A DNA stretch of 64,000 nucleotides from assembly GCF_004138325.1 (NCBI RefSeq), contig NZ_SBLB01000005.1:434001-498000 (forward strand). The letters run 5' to 3'. The position numbers and the translations under genes were made by a program. How positions within the stretch are numbered: position 1 is the first letter of the stretch; each line of letters starts with the position of its first letter. This DNA comes from Spirosoma sordidisoli (lineage in GTDB: Bacteria > Bacteroidota > Bacteroidia > Cytophagales > Spirosomataceae). Positions 15,873-25,253 of this stretch are shown piece after piece. The notes under the pieces were generated by a model. It had not been told where the DNA came from. It saw only the letters and a program-made list of their open reading frames with translations, and did not search any database.

Positions 15873-18359
15873 ATGGTTGTAGAACGTTACCACCCTGTAG
15901 CACTTCATCAAGAAATTAATTTCCGGACTTTTTCAACCCGTAGCTCTGCTGTGATAGCAAACGAACAACTCCGCTCGGCTGATATTCTAAGTCGTGAAAA
16001 AATCCTATCTGACTATCGACTGGCCTGCGAAAGCCGACAGGTTAGCCTGTTAGGTCGGCGCGATGTTATGGGCGGGCGGGCCAAATTCGGTATCTTCGGT
16101 GACGGGAAAGAACTGGCCCAGCTGGCAGCGGCCCGCTCGTTTAGCCGGGGTGATTTCCGGTCGGGGTACTACCGCGATCAGACCTTTGTAGCCGCGTTGG
16201 GCGAGCTTCGCTGGACGGAGTTTTTTGCCCAGCTTTATGCCCATACCGACGTTGCCCACGATCCGAACACGGCCGGGCGTTCCATGAATGGCCACTATGC
16301 CACGCGCTGGCTCGATGAGCAGGGCCTCTGGCGCAGTCAGACAGATCAGTATAATTCCGTATGCGATATTGCACCGACAGCCGGGCAGATTCCCCGTTCG
16401 CTGGGGCTGGCGTACGCATCGCGGCTGTTCCGGCAAAATCCGGCGCTGCACGACATGCCGGCCTTCTCGCACCATGGCAACGAAATCGTATATGCCAATA
16501 TCGGCGATGCATCCACCTCGCAGGGTATGTTCTGGGAGACGATGAATGCCGCCGGGGTGCTGCAGGTACCGCTGCTCATATCGGTCTGGGACGATGGATA
16601 TGGCATTTCGGTGCCCGTCGAATATCAGACCACTAAAGGAAGTATTTCGAAGGCGATGGCCGGTTTTCAGCGGGATCATGCCGACGAGAAAGGCTTTGAG
16701 ATCTTTACCGTTAAAGGCTGGGATTATGTGGCGCTGCTGGAAACCTACCAGCAGGCCGCCCGCATCTGCCGGGAGCAGCATGTACCGGTTCTGGTCCACG
16801 TGCAGGAGCTGACCCAGCCGCAGGGCCACTCGACCTCAGGTTCGCACGAGCGGTACAAGTCGAAAGAGCGGCTGAACTGGGAAGCTGAGCACGATTGTAA
16901 TCTGACGTTCCGCCAGTGGATTCTGGAAAACGGCTACGCTACCCACGACGAACTCGATGCCATCGAGGCCCAGGCCAAAGACGTGGCCAAAAAAGCCCGG
17001 ATCGACGCCTGGAACGCCTACCAGCAGTCGATGAAGGCCGACCACGACGAAGCCCTCGATCTGCTGCAGCGATCGGCCCGTAATCATCCGAAAGCGGCCG
17101 AGCTGATGGCCATCCGCGAGGAGCTGCGCAAGACCAACACCCTGCTCCGGCGCGATTCGGTAGCGGCTGTTCGTAAGGCGCTCCGGCTGCTGCGCACCGA
17201 TACCGGCACGGCCCGGCAGGGCTTGCGGACCTGGCTCGACCGTACCAATGCCGAAAACGCCGAACGGTTCAGCTCCCATCTCTACAGCCAGTCGCCCGAG
17301 TCGCCGATGCGGATTACGGGAGAGCCCGCCCGGTATTCGGACGAGAGCCCCGTGGTGGACGGCTACCTGCTGATGCAGCGGTATTTCGATAACCTCTTCA
17401 GCCGCGATGCGCGCGTAGTAGCCCTGGGCGAAGACGTAGGGCAGATCGGCGACGTAAACCAGGGATTTGCCGGCTTGCAGGAGAAATATGGCGAGATTCG
17501 GATTACCGACACCGGCATCCGCGAAACAACCATCATTGGACAGGGCGTTGGTCTGGCCATGCGTGGCCTGCGGCCTATTGTCGAGATTCAGTATTTCGAT
17601 TACATCTACTACGCCCTGCCAACCCTGACCGACGATCTGGCAACCTTGCAGTACCGTACGCGGGGTGGTCAGAAAGCGCCGGTCATTGTGCGGACGCGCG
17701 GCCATCGGCTCGAAGGCATCTGGCATTCGGGTTCGCCCATGGGTGCCATGCTCGGCAGCCTGCGCGGCATGCACGTGCTGGTGCCCCGTAACATGACCCA
17801 GGCCGTTGGTTTCTACAATACCCTAATCAAAGGTGACGATCCGGCGCTGCTGATCGAATCGTTGAACGGATACCGGCTCAAGGAGCGGGTGCCCGATAAC
17901 CTTACCGAGTTCTCGCTGCCGCTGGGCGTACCCGACATATTACGATCCGGTACTGACGTAACGCTGGTTACGTACGGTTCCATGTGCCGGATTGCGATGG
18001 AGGCTGCTGCTCAGCTGGCCGCTATGGGCATTAGTCTGGAGGTGATCGATGCGCAGACGCTGCTGCCGTTCGATGTTCATCATTCGATCGTAGCGTCGAT
18101 TTCAAAAACCAACCGGGTCGTATTTGCCGATGAAGATGTGCCGGGTGGCGCGTCGGCATTCATGATGCAGCAGGTGGTCGACGAGCAGGGCGCCTATCGG
18201 TACCTGGATTCGGCTCCGCGTACATTATCGGCAAAAGCACACCGGCCACCCTACGGCTCCGATGGGGATTATTTTTCGAAACCCAGCGTTGACGACGTGA
18301 TCGAGGTCGTTTATTCGCTCATGAGCGAAGCCGACCCCGCCCGGTTTCCACCCTTATAA
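15873..18359 (+). CDS. 2-oxoacid dehydrogenase E1, fused alpha and beta subunits
   Basis: An 828-residue thiamine-diphosphate enzyme joining E1-alpha (about residues 30-400) and E1-beta (about 490-815) in one chain. It would decarboxylate branched-chain or similar 2-oxoacids and pass the acyl group to the lipoyl domain of E2. The alpha half shows the TPP/Mg motif GDASTSQGMFWETMNAAG and the loop HSTSGSHERYKS. The beta half shows ALGEDVGQIGDVNQG, DTGIRETTIIGQGVGLAM and VTYGSMCRIAMEAA. Such fusions are common in Bacteroidota. No E2 or E3 gene is adjacent. The exact start is uncertain because the candidate promoter is very close; the conserved part begins near ILSDYRLACESR. Confidence 0.9.
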   Translation: MVVERYHPVALHQEINFRTFSTRSSAVIANEQLRSADILSREKILSDYRLACESRQVSLLGRRDVMGGRAKFGIFGDGKELAQLAAARSFSRGDFRSGYYRDQTFVAALGELRWTEFFAQLYAHTDVAHDPNTAGRSMNGHYATRWLDEQGLWRSQTDQYNSVCDIAPTAGQIPRSLGLAYASRLFRQNPALHDMPAFSHHGNEIVYANIGDASTSQGMFWETMNAAGVLQVPLLISVWDDGYGISVPVEYQTTKGSISKAMAGFQRDHADEKGFEIFTVKGWDYVALLETYQQAARICREQHVPVLVHVQELTQPQGHSTSGSHERYKSKERLNWEAEHDCNLTFRQWILENGYATHDELDAIEAQAKDVAKKARIDAWNAYQQSMKADHDEALDLLQRSARNHPKAAELMAIREELRKTNTLLRRDSVAAVRKALRLLRTDTGTARQGLRTWLDRTNAENAERFSSHLYSQSPESPMRITGEPARYSDESPVVDGYLLMQRYFDNLFSRDARVVALGEDVGQIGDVNQGFAGLQEKYGEIRITDTGIRETTIIGQGVGLAMRGLRPIVEIQYFDYIYYALPTLTDDLATLQYRTRGGQKAPVIVRTRGHRLEGIWHSGSPMGAMLGSLRGMHVLVPRNMTQAVGFYNTLIKGDDPALLIESLNGYRLKERVPDNLTEFSLPLGVPDILRSGTDVTLVTYGSMCRIAMEAAAQLAAMGISLEVIDAQTLLPFDVHHSIVASISKTNRVVFADEDVPGGASAFMMQQVVDEQGAYRYLDSAPRTLSAKAHRPPYGSDGDYFSKPSVDDVIEVVYSLMSEADPARFPPL

Positions 18360-18370
18360 GTTGTGAATGG

Positions 18371-18431
18371 GTGATTGAGTGATTGTGTGAGTTACCAACC
18401 TGATGCGCTCAATCATTCAATCACTCAATTG
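18371..18431. repeat. Imperfect inverted repeat between E1 and nuoI
   Basis: The arm GTGATTGAGTGATTG (18371-18385) is largely complemented by CAATCACTCAATTG (18418-18431), and both sides contain tandem TGATTGAG-like words. No T-run follows. It may be a small interspersed repeat or a weak attenuating hairpin in front of nuoI. Confidence 0.4.
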
Positions 18432-18442
18432 CTCAATCATCA

Positions 18443-19918
18443 ATGTCATACATCAGGGATATACGATCCGGGATTCGGACAACGCTGAAAGGACTGAGCT
18501 TAACCTGGCGGCATTTGCGCCAGGCTACCCACCGCCGAACCCCGGAAGGCATTGCCAGTGACAACTATTTCGATCAGCAGAATGGGCTTGTAACGCTGCA
18601 GTATCCGCACGAGCAGCTGCCGATTCCCGACAACGGACGCTACCGGCTTCGCAACGAGATCGACGACTGTATCGTTTGCGACAAATGCGCCAAGGTATGC
18701 CCCGTCGACTGCATCACCATCGATGCTATAAAAGCAACGGAAGAAGTAGGCCGGGCGTCAGATGGCTCCCCGATCCGGCTGTATGCCGCCAAGTTCGACA
18801 TCGATATGGCCAAGTGCTGCTACTGCGGCCTCTGTACCGTTGTGTGCCCAACGGAGTGCCTGACGATGGACAAGACCTTCGATTACAGCGAATTTGAGCT
18901 GGGTAAACTCACCTATAGTTTCGCTGAACTAACTCCCGAGGAGGCCGACGAAAAGCGCGCCCTCTACGAACAGTTTGTCCGCGAGAAAGAAGAAGCCAAA
19001 CAGGCCGCTGCGGCCAAACGCGCTCAACCGACTCCCGCCAGTGAGCCAGCAATGGCACCCGCTGCCAAACGTCCCGTGTTTCGGCCGACGGCCAAACCCG
19101 CGGCTCCCGACCCAACTGCCAACTCGACCGACGGGGCTATTGCTCATCCAGCAACCGATGCGACTCCCGACGAGATGCAGCAGATTGCGCAGGGTGGGTT
19201 AGAAGCCAAAAAACGACCCGTATTCCGCCCTTCGCAGAAGCCCGCCGAGCCGCCCGCTCCAATCGCGCCAGCTGACGAAGAAAAAGCCGAACCAGCGGCC
19301 ACCGAGCCGGAGAAGCTGCCCGTTCCGCCTGCTAAACCGGCTTTCCGGCCAACGATGAAACCGGCGGCCAAACCTGCCGAACCCGGCGCGGAAAAGACAC
19401 CGGAAGACCTGCCGAAGCCGAAACCAGCCGGTTTCCGCCCAACGATGAAGCCGACCCCTCCGGTTCCGACCGAGCCCGCACCGGCCGCGACCCCGCCCGC
19501 TCCTGAGTCGACCGATACACCGAAGCCTCGTCCGGCTTTCCGGCCAACGATGAAACCGGCTGCGCCCGCAGACAGTGAGAAAGCACCCGATACGCCCGAA
19601 GCACCTCCGAAACCGGCTGGTTTTCGGCCAACTATGAAACCGAAGCCCGCCGTTCTCCCGGAGCCAGCAATGCCCGCTGAATCTGAATTGGAAAAGGCAC
19701 CCGAGCCAACGGATACTGCCCGGCCCCGGCCTGCTTTCCGGCCAACGATGAAGCCCAAACCCGCCGAGCCCGAACCGAAGCCGGCCGAAGCGCCATCGGC
19801 GGCAGCACCTACACCGAAGCCGGCCGGTTTCCGACCGACGATGAAGCCCAAACCCGCGGCTCCTGCACCGGATGCATCGGCCGACAAACCGGCGTCGGAC
19901 CCAGACGCAGCCGAATAA
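18443..19918 (+). CDS. nuoI: NADH-quinone oxidoreductase subunit I with a long Pro-rich repeat tail
   Basis: Residues 1 to about 170 are a normal NuoI, the complex I peripheral-arm subunit carrying clusters N6a and N6b. It has two CxxCxxCxxxCP motifs, at C76-C79-C82-C86 and C125-C128-C131-C135. Ordinary NuoI proteins end near 160-230 residues. This one continues to 491 with a low-complexity tail rich in Pro, Ala, Lys and Glu that repeats a FRP[TS]xKP core eight times, six of them exactly FRPTMKP. It starts a unit with nuoJ, nuoK, an oxygenase gene, nuoL and nuoM. The tail has no recognised domain; it would lie on the cytoplasmic side. The core assignment is firm, the tail function unknown. 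Confidence 0.93.
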   Translation: MSYIRDIRSGIRTTLKGLSLTWRHLRQATHRRTPEGIASDNYFDQQNGLVTLQYPHEQLPIPDNGRYRLRNEIDDCIVCDKCAKVCPVDCITIDAIKATEEVGRASDGSPIRLYAAKFDIDMAKCCYCGLCTVVCPTECLTMDKTFDYSEFELGKLTYSFAELTPEEADEKRALYEQFVREKEEAKQAAAAKRAQPTPASEPAMAPAAKRPVFRPTAKPAAPDPTANSTDGAIAHPATDATPDEMQQIAQGGLEAKKRPVFRPSQKPAEPPAPIAPADEEKAEPAATEPEKLPVPPAKPAFRPTMKPAAKPAEPGAEKTPEDLPKPKPAGFRPTMKPTPPVPTEPAPAATPPAPESTDTPKPRPAFRPTMKPAAPADSEKAPDTPEAPPKPAGFRPTMKPKPAVLPEPAMPAESELEKAPEPTDTARPRPAFRPTMKPKPAEPEPKPAEAPSAAAPTPKPAGFRPTMKPKPAAPAPDASADKPASDPDAAE

Positions 19919-19941
19919 CCTGACCAAACCGCCTACAACCT

Positions 19942-20475
19942 GTGATTCAACTTGCTTTTTATGGTTTTGCCGCCCTTACGCTGGTCAGTGCGCTGGCGGT
20001 GCTGCTGACCCGGAATGTGATGTACGCGGCTTTTTTTCTGCTCCTGACCTTGCTGGGGGTGGCAGGCCTGTTCGTACTGGCCAGTGCCGACTTTCTGGCC
20101 GTAGCCCAGATCATGATCTACGTAGGTGGGGTACTGGTGCTGGTTATTTTTGGCGTCATGCTGACCAGCAAAGCCGGGTCGGGAACGAATACCGACAGCC
20201 AGCGGCCCAACCAGATTCCGTCGCCTAACCGGATCGGCAACTCGTGGGGTATGGCGTTGCTGGTGTCGGGGGGCGTGTTTGTGGCTTTGTACACGTTGCT
20301 GGCGCGGGCCTCCTTTGCCCTGCTGAACCAGCCGGTTGGCTGGGAAAGTACGATCAGAACGGTAGGCCGTCAGCTCATGACCGAGTACATTGTTCCGTTC
20401 GAAATCGTTGGTATTCTGCTGCTGGCGGCTCTGGTCGGGGCTACCTATCTGGCGAGTAACCGACTGACCCGATAA
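19942..20475 (+). CDS. nuoJ: NADH-quinone oxidoreductase subunit J
   Basis: A 177-residue membrane-arm subunit of complex I. It has five hydrophobic segments and the conserved pi-bulge helix stretch FLAVAQIMIYVGGVLVLVIF at about residues 52-71, ending in LLAALVGATYLASN. Translation starts at GTG 19942, because the first in-frame ATG would cut off the first helix. The gene lies 23 bases after nuoI. Confidence 0.93.
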   Translation: MIQLAFYGFAALTLVSALAVLLTRNVMYAAFFLLLTLLGVAGLFVLASADFLAVAQIMIYVGGVLVLVIFGVMLTSKAGSGTNTDSQRPNQIPSPNRIGNSWGMALLVSGGVFVALYTLLARASFALLNQPVGWESTIRTVGRQLMTEYIVPFEIVGILLLAALVGATYLASNRLTR

Positions 20476-20516
20476 GCCTCATCCATTCTGACAATTTCTG
20501 CTAAACCCCGGCAAAC

Positions 20517-20828
20517 GTGCAATCTGTAGATAGCCATTTATTTCTGATCGTTGGAGCCGCTCTATTCAGCATTGGCCTGGCCGTAGTGTTGCTGAAACGA
20601 CACGCCATCGTGGTGCTGATGGGCATCGAGCTGATGCTCAACGCCGTCAATATCAACCTGGTTGCGTTCAGTCAGTACGATCCCGACCGCATTCAGGGCC
20701 AGATGCTGGCTTTGTTTGTGATGGTGGTCGCGGCTGCGGAGTCGGCGGTAGCGCTGGCCATCGTGCTGCAGGTGTATCGTCATTTCCGAACGGCTCAACT
20801 CGACGAGCTGAACGAACTGAGGCAGTAG
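20517..20828 (+). CDS. nuoK: NADH-quinone oxidoreductase subunit K
   Basis: A 103-residue complex I proton-channel subunit with three membrane helices. The conserved membrane glutamates are in LMGIELMLNAVNI (helix 2) and AAAESAVALAIVLQVYR (helix 3). The start is GTG 20517. Length is typical for NuoK. It lies 41 bases after nuoJ and just before the oxygenase gene. Confidence 0.93.
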   Translation: MQSVDSHLFLIVGAALFSIGLAVVLLKRHAIVVLMGIELMLNAVNINLVAFSQYDPDRIQGQMLALFVMVVAAAESAVALAIVLQVYRHFRTAQLDELNELRQ

Positions 20829-20857
20829 TGATAAAGAGCCGCAACCTGAATATACCT

Positions 20858-21493
20858 ATGAACCAGCCTGATAACGAACTCCCTGTTCACCAATATGAAT
20901 CCATCATCGATGGCATACTGAACGAAGGATACGGTATTGTCGATGAGTTTCTCTCAGCCGGCGAAGTGGCCTCGCTGGCGCAGCAGCTGCATCACCGGCG
21001 GCAGGCTGGTCAGTTTCGGGTGGCGGGTATCGGCAATGAACAGGTCACCGTACAGACGGCCATCCGGGGCGACGAGATTCTGTGGATCGACGAGGCCACC
21101 GCAACGCCGGACGAAGCGGCTTTTCTGGGTCGGGTCAATACCTTTATGCACTACGTTAACCAGACCTGTTTTCTAGGCCTGCGCGACTACGAATTTCACT
21201 ACGCCCTGTATCCGCCGGGTACGTTCTACAAACGCCACCTCGATCAGTTCCGGAGCGATTCGCGCCGGAAGCTGTCGGTCATCTGTTACCTCAACGCCGA
21301 CTGGCAGGAGACCGATGGGGGCCAGCTGGCATTTTATTTGCCCCAGACCGACGGGAGCGAACAGCTGATCCGGGTCAACCCGACCGGCGGGCGGCTGGTT
21401 TGTTTCGAGAGCGCCCGGCTGGAACATGAGGTGCTGCCGGCCACCCGCGACCGCCTGAGCCTGACGGGATGGCTGAAAACGGCTGGGTGGTAG
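20858..21493 (+). CDS. 2-oxoglutarate/Fe(II) oxygenase, PHD-type prolyl hydroxylase-like
   Basis: A 211-residue double-stranded beta-helix dioxygenase. The iron-binding facial triad is H127-x-D129 (FYKRHLDQF) with H190 (LEHEVLP), and the 2-oxoglutarate arginine is probably R199 (RDRLSLTGW). Supporting elements are VICYLNADWQ, DGGQLAFY and GRLVCFES. The pattern is that of PHD2/EGLN-like and bacterial prolyl hydroxylases rather than small-molecule oxygenases. It sits between nuoK and nuoL on the same strand, an unusual place. ATG 20858 is preferred; a GTG at 20828 overlapping the nuoK stop is also in frame. Because NuoI in the same unit has a Pro-rich tail, that tail is a candidate substrate (inference). 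Confidence 0.85.
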   Translation: MNQPDNELPVHQYESIIDGILNEGYGIVDEFLSAGEVASLAQQLHHRRQAGQFRVAGIGNEQVTVQTAIRGDEILWIDEATATPDEAAFLGRVNTFMHYVNQTCFLGLRDYEFHYALYPPGTFYKRHLDQFRSDSRRKLSVICYLNADWQETDGGQLAFYLPQTDGSEQLIRVNPTGGRLVCFESARLEHEVLPATRDRLSLTGWLKTAGW

Positions 21494-21551
21494 TTGGTTT
21501 CCCATCGATGAATCGGGATATTTGCGGCCTGAGACGCCAACCTTCTTCGGA

Positions 21552-23441
21552 ATGCTCCAATCGTTACTAGCTGTTTGCCTGTTACTGCTGCCATTTGCCG
21601 GATTCCTGACCGTATCGCTGGCCAACCGGCGCCTGGCGGGACCATTGGCTGTGGGGCTGACGGCGCTGGGACTGATCGGGTCGATCGGGCTGGCGGTGAA
21701 CCTCCCGGAGCAGCCGCTTACCTTACAGGCCGACTGGGCAACGCTGTCGGGAATTTCATTCGATATTGGCTTCCGGGTCGATGGGCTGGCGGGGCTTATG
21801 CTGGTTATCGTACACGGGGTAGCCCTGCTTGTACAGATGTATTCGCTGTCTTACCTGCACGATGAGCCCCGGCTATCGCGCTATTTTGCCTATCTGCAAC
21901 TGTTTATCGGCGCCATGCTGGGCATCGTTCTGGCTGGTAACCTGCTGGTGATGTACGCCTTCTGGGAGCTGGTTGGGCTGGCTTCGTACCTGCTTATTGG
22001 TTTCTACGCTGACCGGCCCGCTGCGAGTCAGGCCGCTAAAAAAGCGTTTCTGATGAACCGGGTTGGCGATATGGGCATGCTGATCGGTATTTTTCTGACC
22101 TATTACTACTACGATACGCTCGATCTGGCGCAGCTGACCCATACCGATCTCTACGCTGTAGCCCCCACGGCGGTAGGTTTGTGTCTGTTCATGGGCTGCG
22201 TGGGTAAGTCGGCTCAGTTTCCGCTGCTGACGTGGCTACCCGATGCGATGGAAGGGCCAACCCCGGTGTCGGCGCTGCTGCATGCGGCTACGATGGTGGC
22301 GGCTGGTGTATTTCTGCTGGCTCGTATTCAGCCGCTGCTATCGCCCGATGCGCGGGCTGTCATTGTGCTGATCGGCACGATCACTACCCTCTGGGGTGGC
22401 TATTCGGCCCTCTTCCAGACCGATATCAAGAAAGTGCTGGCCTTCTCGACCGTTTCGCAACTGGGGCTGATGGTGGCCGCCATGGGCATGGGAAATGTGG
22501 GCGGGGCGCTGTTCCATTTGCTGACCCATGCGTTCTTTAAGGCGGGGCTGTTTCTGAGTGCCGGGTCGGTTATTCACGCCGTGCATACGCAGGATATGCG
22601 GCAGATGGGTGGGCTGAGCCGGGCGTTGCCGGTTACGTTTGTGGCCTATACGGTCTGTGCCGCAGCGCTGGCGGGCGTACCGCTTTTCTCGGGCTTCCTG
22701 TCGAAAGAAGCAATCCTGGGCGGAGCCTTCGCCTGGGCCGAAACCGCCGATATCTCCCTGGCTGCTGGTATTCCGGTACTGTTGCTGCTCTCGTCCGGAC
22801 TGACGGCGCTGTATATGGCGCGGCAGTGGCGACTGATTTTCCTGGGTCAGTACCAGCCCGAAGCCGCACCGCTGTCGGGCGTACACGAAGCAGACGGACT
22901 AATGCGCGTACCGGTGGCCATACTGGCCGTGCTGTCCGTAGCTTTCTGGTTTTCGATCAATCCTTTTTCCGCGCACGGGAGCTGGGTTTTCGGTGTACTA
23001 CCCCTGCCTGCCGAAGCTGAACTGCCCTGGTTACCCCCCGTTTCGGTGTTGCTGGTGCTGCTGGGCGGCTGGTTCGGCGTTCGGATGCGGGAGCCTAACC
23101 CAACCCGGCTGTATGTGCAGCTCTCGGTGCAGTACGGCTTTCTTGACCGGGCATACCAGTGGTACATTATCACACCGGCCATCAAAGCCGCGACCTTGCT
23201 CAACCGGGCCGATCAGCGTCTGGTCGACGGAGCCGTAAACGGCGCGGGGATAGGGGGCGTTGTGCTGGCGCATCTGGTCCATGCCTTTGACCGGTTCGGG
23301 GTCGATGGGCTGGTCAACGGGGCGGCCTGGCTGGCGGGTCGGCTGGGTCGGTTGACGCGCTCGGTGCAGAACGGCCGGGTGCAGTCTTACATTACAGCGG
23401 CCGTTGTAGGGCTGCTGATCGTTCTTTGGTGGATACTATAA
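21552..23441 (+). CDS. nuoL: NADH-quinone oxidoreductase subunit L
   Basis: A 629-residue antiporter-like subunit at the far end of the complex I membrane arm. Family text includes FDIGFRVDGLAGLML, WELVGLASYLLIGFY, FLMNRVGDMGMLIGIF, FPLLTWLPDAMEGPTPVSAL and LLHAATMVAAGVFLL, with the proton-path Lys and Glu residues in place, and about fifteen membrane segments. A C-terminal amphipathic helix followed by a last membrane helix (LLIVLWWIL) is present as expected. ATG 21552 fits the hydrophobic start MLQSLLAVCLLLLPF; an in-frame TTG at 21522 is less likely. Confidence 0.94.
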   Translation: MLQSLLAVCLLLLPFAGFLTVSLANRRLAGPLAVGLTALGLIGSIGLAVNLPEQPLTLQADWATLSGISFDIGFRVDGLAGLMLVIVHGVALLVQMYSLSYLHDEPRLSRYFAYLQLFIGAMLGIVLAGNLLVMYAFWELVGLASYLLIGFYADRPAASQAAKKAFLMNRVGDMGMLIGIFLTYYYYDTLDLAQLTHTDLYAVAPTAVGLCLFMGCVGKSAQFPLLTWLPDAMEGPTPVSALLHAATMVAAGVFLLARIQPLLSPDARAVIVLIGTITTLWGGYSALFQTDIKKVLAFSTVSQLGLMVAAMGMGNVGGALFHLLTHAFFKAGLFLSAGSVIHAVHTQDMRQMGGLSRALPVTFVAYTVCAAALAGVPLFSGFLSKEAILGGAFAWAETADISLAAGIPVLLLLSSGLTALYMARQWRLIFLGQYQPEAAPLSGVHEADGLMRVPVAILAVLSVAFWFSINPFSAHGSWVFGVLPLPAEAELPWLPPVSVLLVLLGGWFGVRMREPNPTRLYVQLSVQYGFLDRAYQWYIITPAIKAATLLNRADQRLVDGAVNGAGIGGVVLAHLVHAFDRFGVDGLVNGAAWLAGRLGRLTRSVQNGRVQSYITAAVVGLLIVLWWIL

Positions 23442-23498
23442 CCGGACATAGCGTTCGGTCAACTAGATGATTACTGGCGGTTCAGGACCGCGCTAGAC

Positions 23499-25163
23499 AT
23501 GCTGCTTTCGTTACTCATATTTCTGCCGCTGCTGGGTTCGCTCGTGGTGGCCCTATTGCCCGAACGCCAGACGGCCGCCTTTCGATGGGTTGCGCTGGGC
23601 GTTACGATCCTCGAAGTAGGGCTGGCGGGGCTGGCCTATGCCGCCTTCGACCGGTCGGCAGGCGGTTATCAGTTGCTCGAACAGGCCGACTGGATTACGT
23701 TGCCACTGGGGCGGCTCGGTATCGCATCCATCGATTACCTGGTGGGGGTAGACGGCATCAGCCTGCCGCTGGTGGTGCTGTCGGCGGTGGTGATGCTGGC
23801 GGGGGTTGTCTCTTCCTGGACCATTACGCACCGGCAGAAAGCCTATTATGCCTTGTATCTGCTGCTGACGGGGACGGTGATGGGCTGCTTTGTAGCGCTC
23901 GACTTCTTTTTGTTCTTCCTGTTTTTCGAGTTCATGCTCCTGCCGATGTATTTCCTGATTGGCTTATGGGGCGGCCCCCGGCGCGAATACGCGTCGATCA
24001 AGTTTTTTCTCTATACCTTGCTCGGCTCGCTGCTGATTCTGCTTGTCATGATCGGGCTGTATCTGTCGGTCATGGACCCGGTCAGTACGGCGCTGGCAGC
24101 TGGCTTCGTCACCGACCCCTCGGCCCTGACCGATGAGGTGATCCGACTGCTGCAGGCGCACATACAGGCGGGGCAGCTCAACCCGGCCCAGATTGTACAC
24201 ACCTTCGATATGCGCTACCTGGCCGATGGCCGCAACTACCTGCCCGATGCGTTCCTGAACCCGGCGGCTGAGCCGATCGTGCTGGGTATGCCGGCCCGTA
24301 TGCTGGCGTTCTGGGCCGTATTTCTCGGGTTTGCGGTCAAGCTGCCGATCGTACCGCTGCATACCTGGCTGCCCGACGCCCACGTTGAAGCACCCACGCC
24401 TATTTCGGTGGTGCTGGCGGGGGTATTGCTCAAGATCGGTGGCTACGGCTTCCTGCGAATCGCCTGGAATTTCTTTCCCGACGGAGCTGCCGAATATGCC
24501 ACCGGCCTGGCGGGGCTGGGGGTGCTGTCGATCGTGTATGGCGGGCTTAACGCGCTGGCGCAGACCGACCTGAAGAAAATGATTGCCTACTCATCCGTAT
24601 CGCACATGGGATTCGTGCTACTGGGGGTGGCGTCGCTCACGGCCGAGGGTGTCAACGGGGCGGTTTATCAGATGGTCAGCCACGGGGTGCTGTCGGCCAT
24701 GCTGTTTCTGCTGACGGGGGTACTGTACGACCGGACCCACGACCGGCGAATCGACTCGTATCGGGGGCTGATGCAGCCGATGCCTCAGTTTGCGATCCTG
24801 ACGGCGGTTGCCTTTTTCGGGTCGCTGGGGTTGCCCGGCTTTTCGGGCTTTGTGGGCGAGTTATTCACGCTCATGGGCAGTTTTCAGTCCGAATGGATAC
24901 CGGGCTGGCTGACCGTATTGGGGACGTCGGGTATTCTGCTGGCCGCGGCCTATTTTCTCTGGACGTTACAGCGCATGTTCTTCGGAACGGCCTGGTCCCG
25001 CCATGATATGGCATCGGTCCTGACCGACCTGACGCTGCGCGAAAAGCTGCTGCTGGTGCCGCTGGGGGCGTTGGCGCTGGCGCTGGGGCTGTTTCCCAAT
25101 TTGATCTTCGACCTGACCAGCCAGACCATAGGCCAGTGGCTGATTCGTTTTGCCGTTGAGTAA
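23499..25163 (+). CDS. nuoM: NADH-quinone oxidoreductase subunit M
   Basis: A 554-residue antiporter-like complex I subunit with about fourteen membrane helices. Markers are VDGISLPLVVLSAVVMLAG, FFEFMLLPMYFLIGLWGG (glutamate of helix 5), KLPIVPLHTWLPDAHVEAPT and AYSSVSHMGFVLLG. It is normally followed by nuoN, but here the transcription unit ends and an AT-rich promoter-like gap follows, so nuoN must lie elsewhere. Confidence 0.94.
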   Translation: MLLSLLIFLPLLGSLVVALLPERQTAAFRWVALGVTILEVGLAGLAYAAFDRSAGGYQLLEQADWITLPLGRLGIASIDYLVGVDGISLPLVVLSAVVMLAGVVSSWTITHRQKAYYALYLLLTGTVMGCFVALDFFLFFLFFEFMLLPMYFLIGLWGGPRREYASIKFFLYTLLGSLLILLVMIGLYLSVMDPVSTALAAGFVTDPSALTDEVIRLLQAHIQAGQLNPAQIVHTFDMRYLADGRNYLPDAFLNPAAEPIVLGMPARMLAFWAVFLGFAVKLPIVPLHTWLPDAHVEAPTPISVVLAGVLLKIGGYGFLRIAWNFFPDGAAEYATGLAGLGVLSIVYGGLNALAQTDLKKMIAYSSVSHMGFVLLGVASLTAEGVNGAVYQMVSHGVLSAMLFLLTGVLYDRTHDRRIDSYRGLMQPMPQFAILTAVAFFGSLGLPGFSGFVGELFTLMGSFQSEWIPGWLTVLGTSGILLAAAYFLWTLQRMFFGTAWSRHDMASVLTDLTLREKLLLVPLGALALALGLFPNLIFDLTSQTIGQWLIRFAVE

Positions 25164-25224
25164 ATCGTGTATACTTTTTACAGTGACTAAATAGTGAATT
25201 GTGTTACTGCTAGGTTGTATGGAC

Positions 25225-25253
25225 TTTGTTTAAGAAAATAATATAATATTTTG
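25225..25253 (+). promoter_or_regulatory. Candidate promoter of the Tat aminotransferase cassette
   Basis: TTTG at 25225-25228 and TATTTTG at 25247-25253, 18 bases apart, lie in a clearly AT-rich 244-base gap after nuoM. The -7 element is one base short of TAnnTTTG. A leader of about 150 bases would precede the aminotransferase. Confidence 0.35.
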
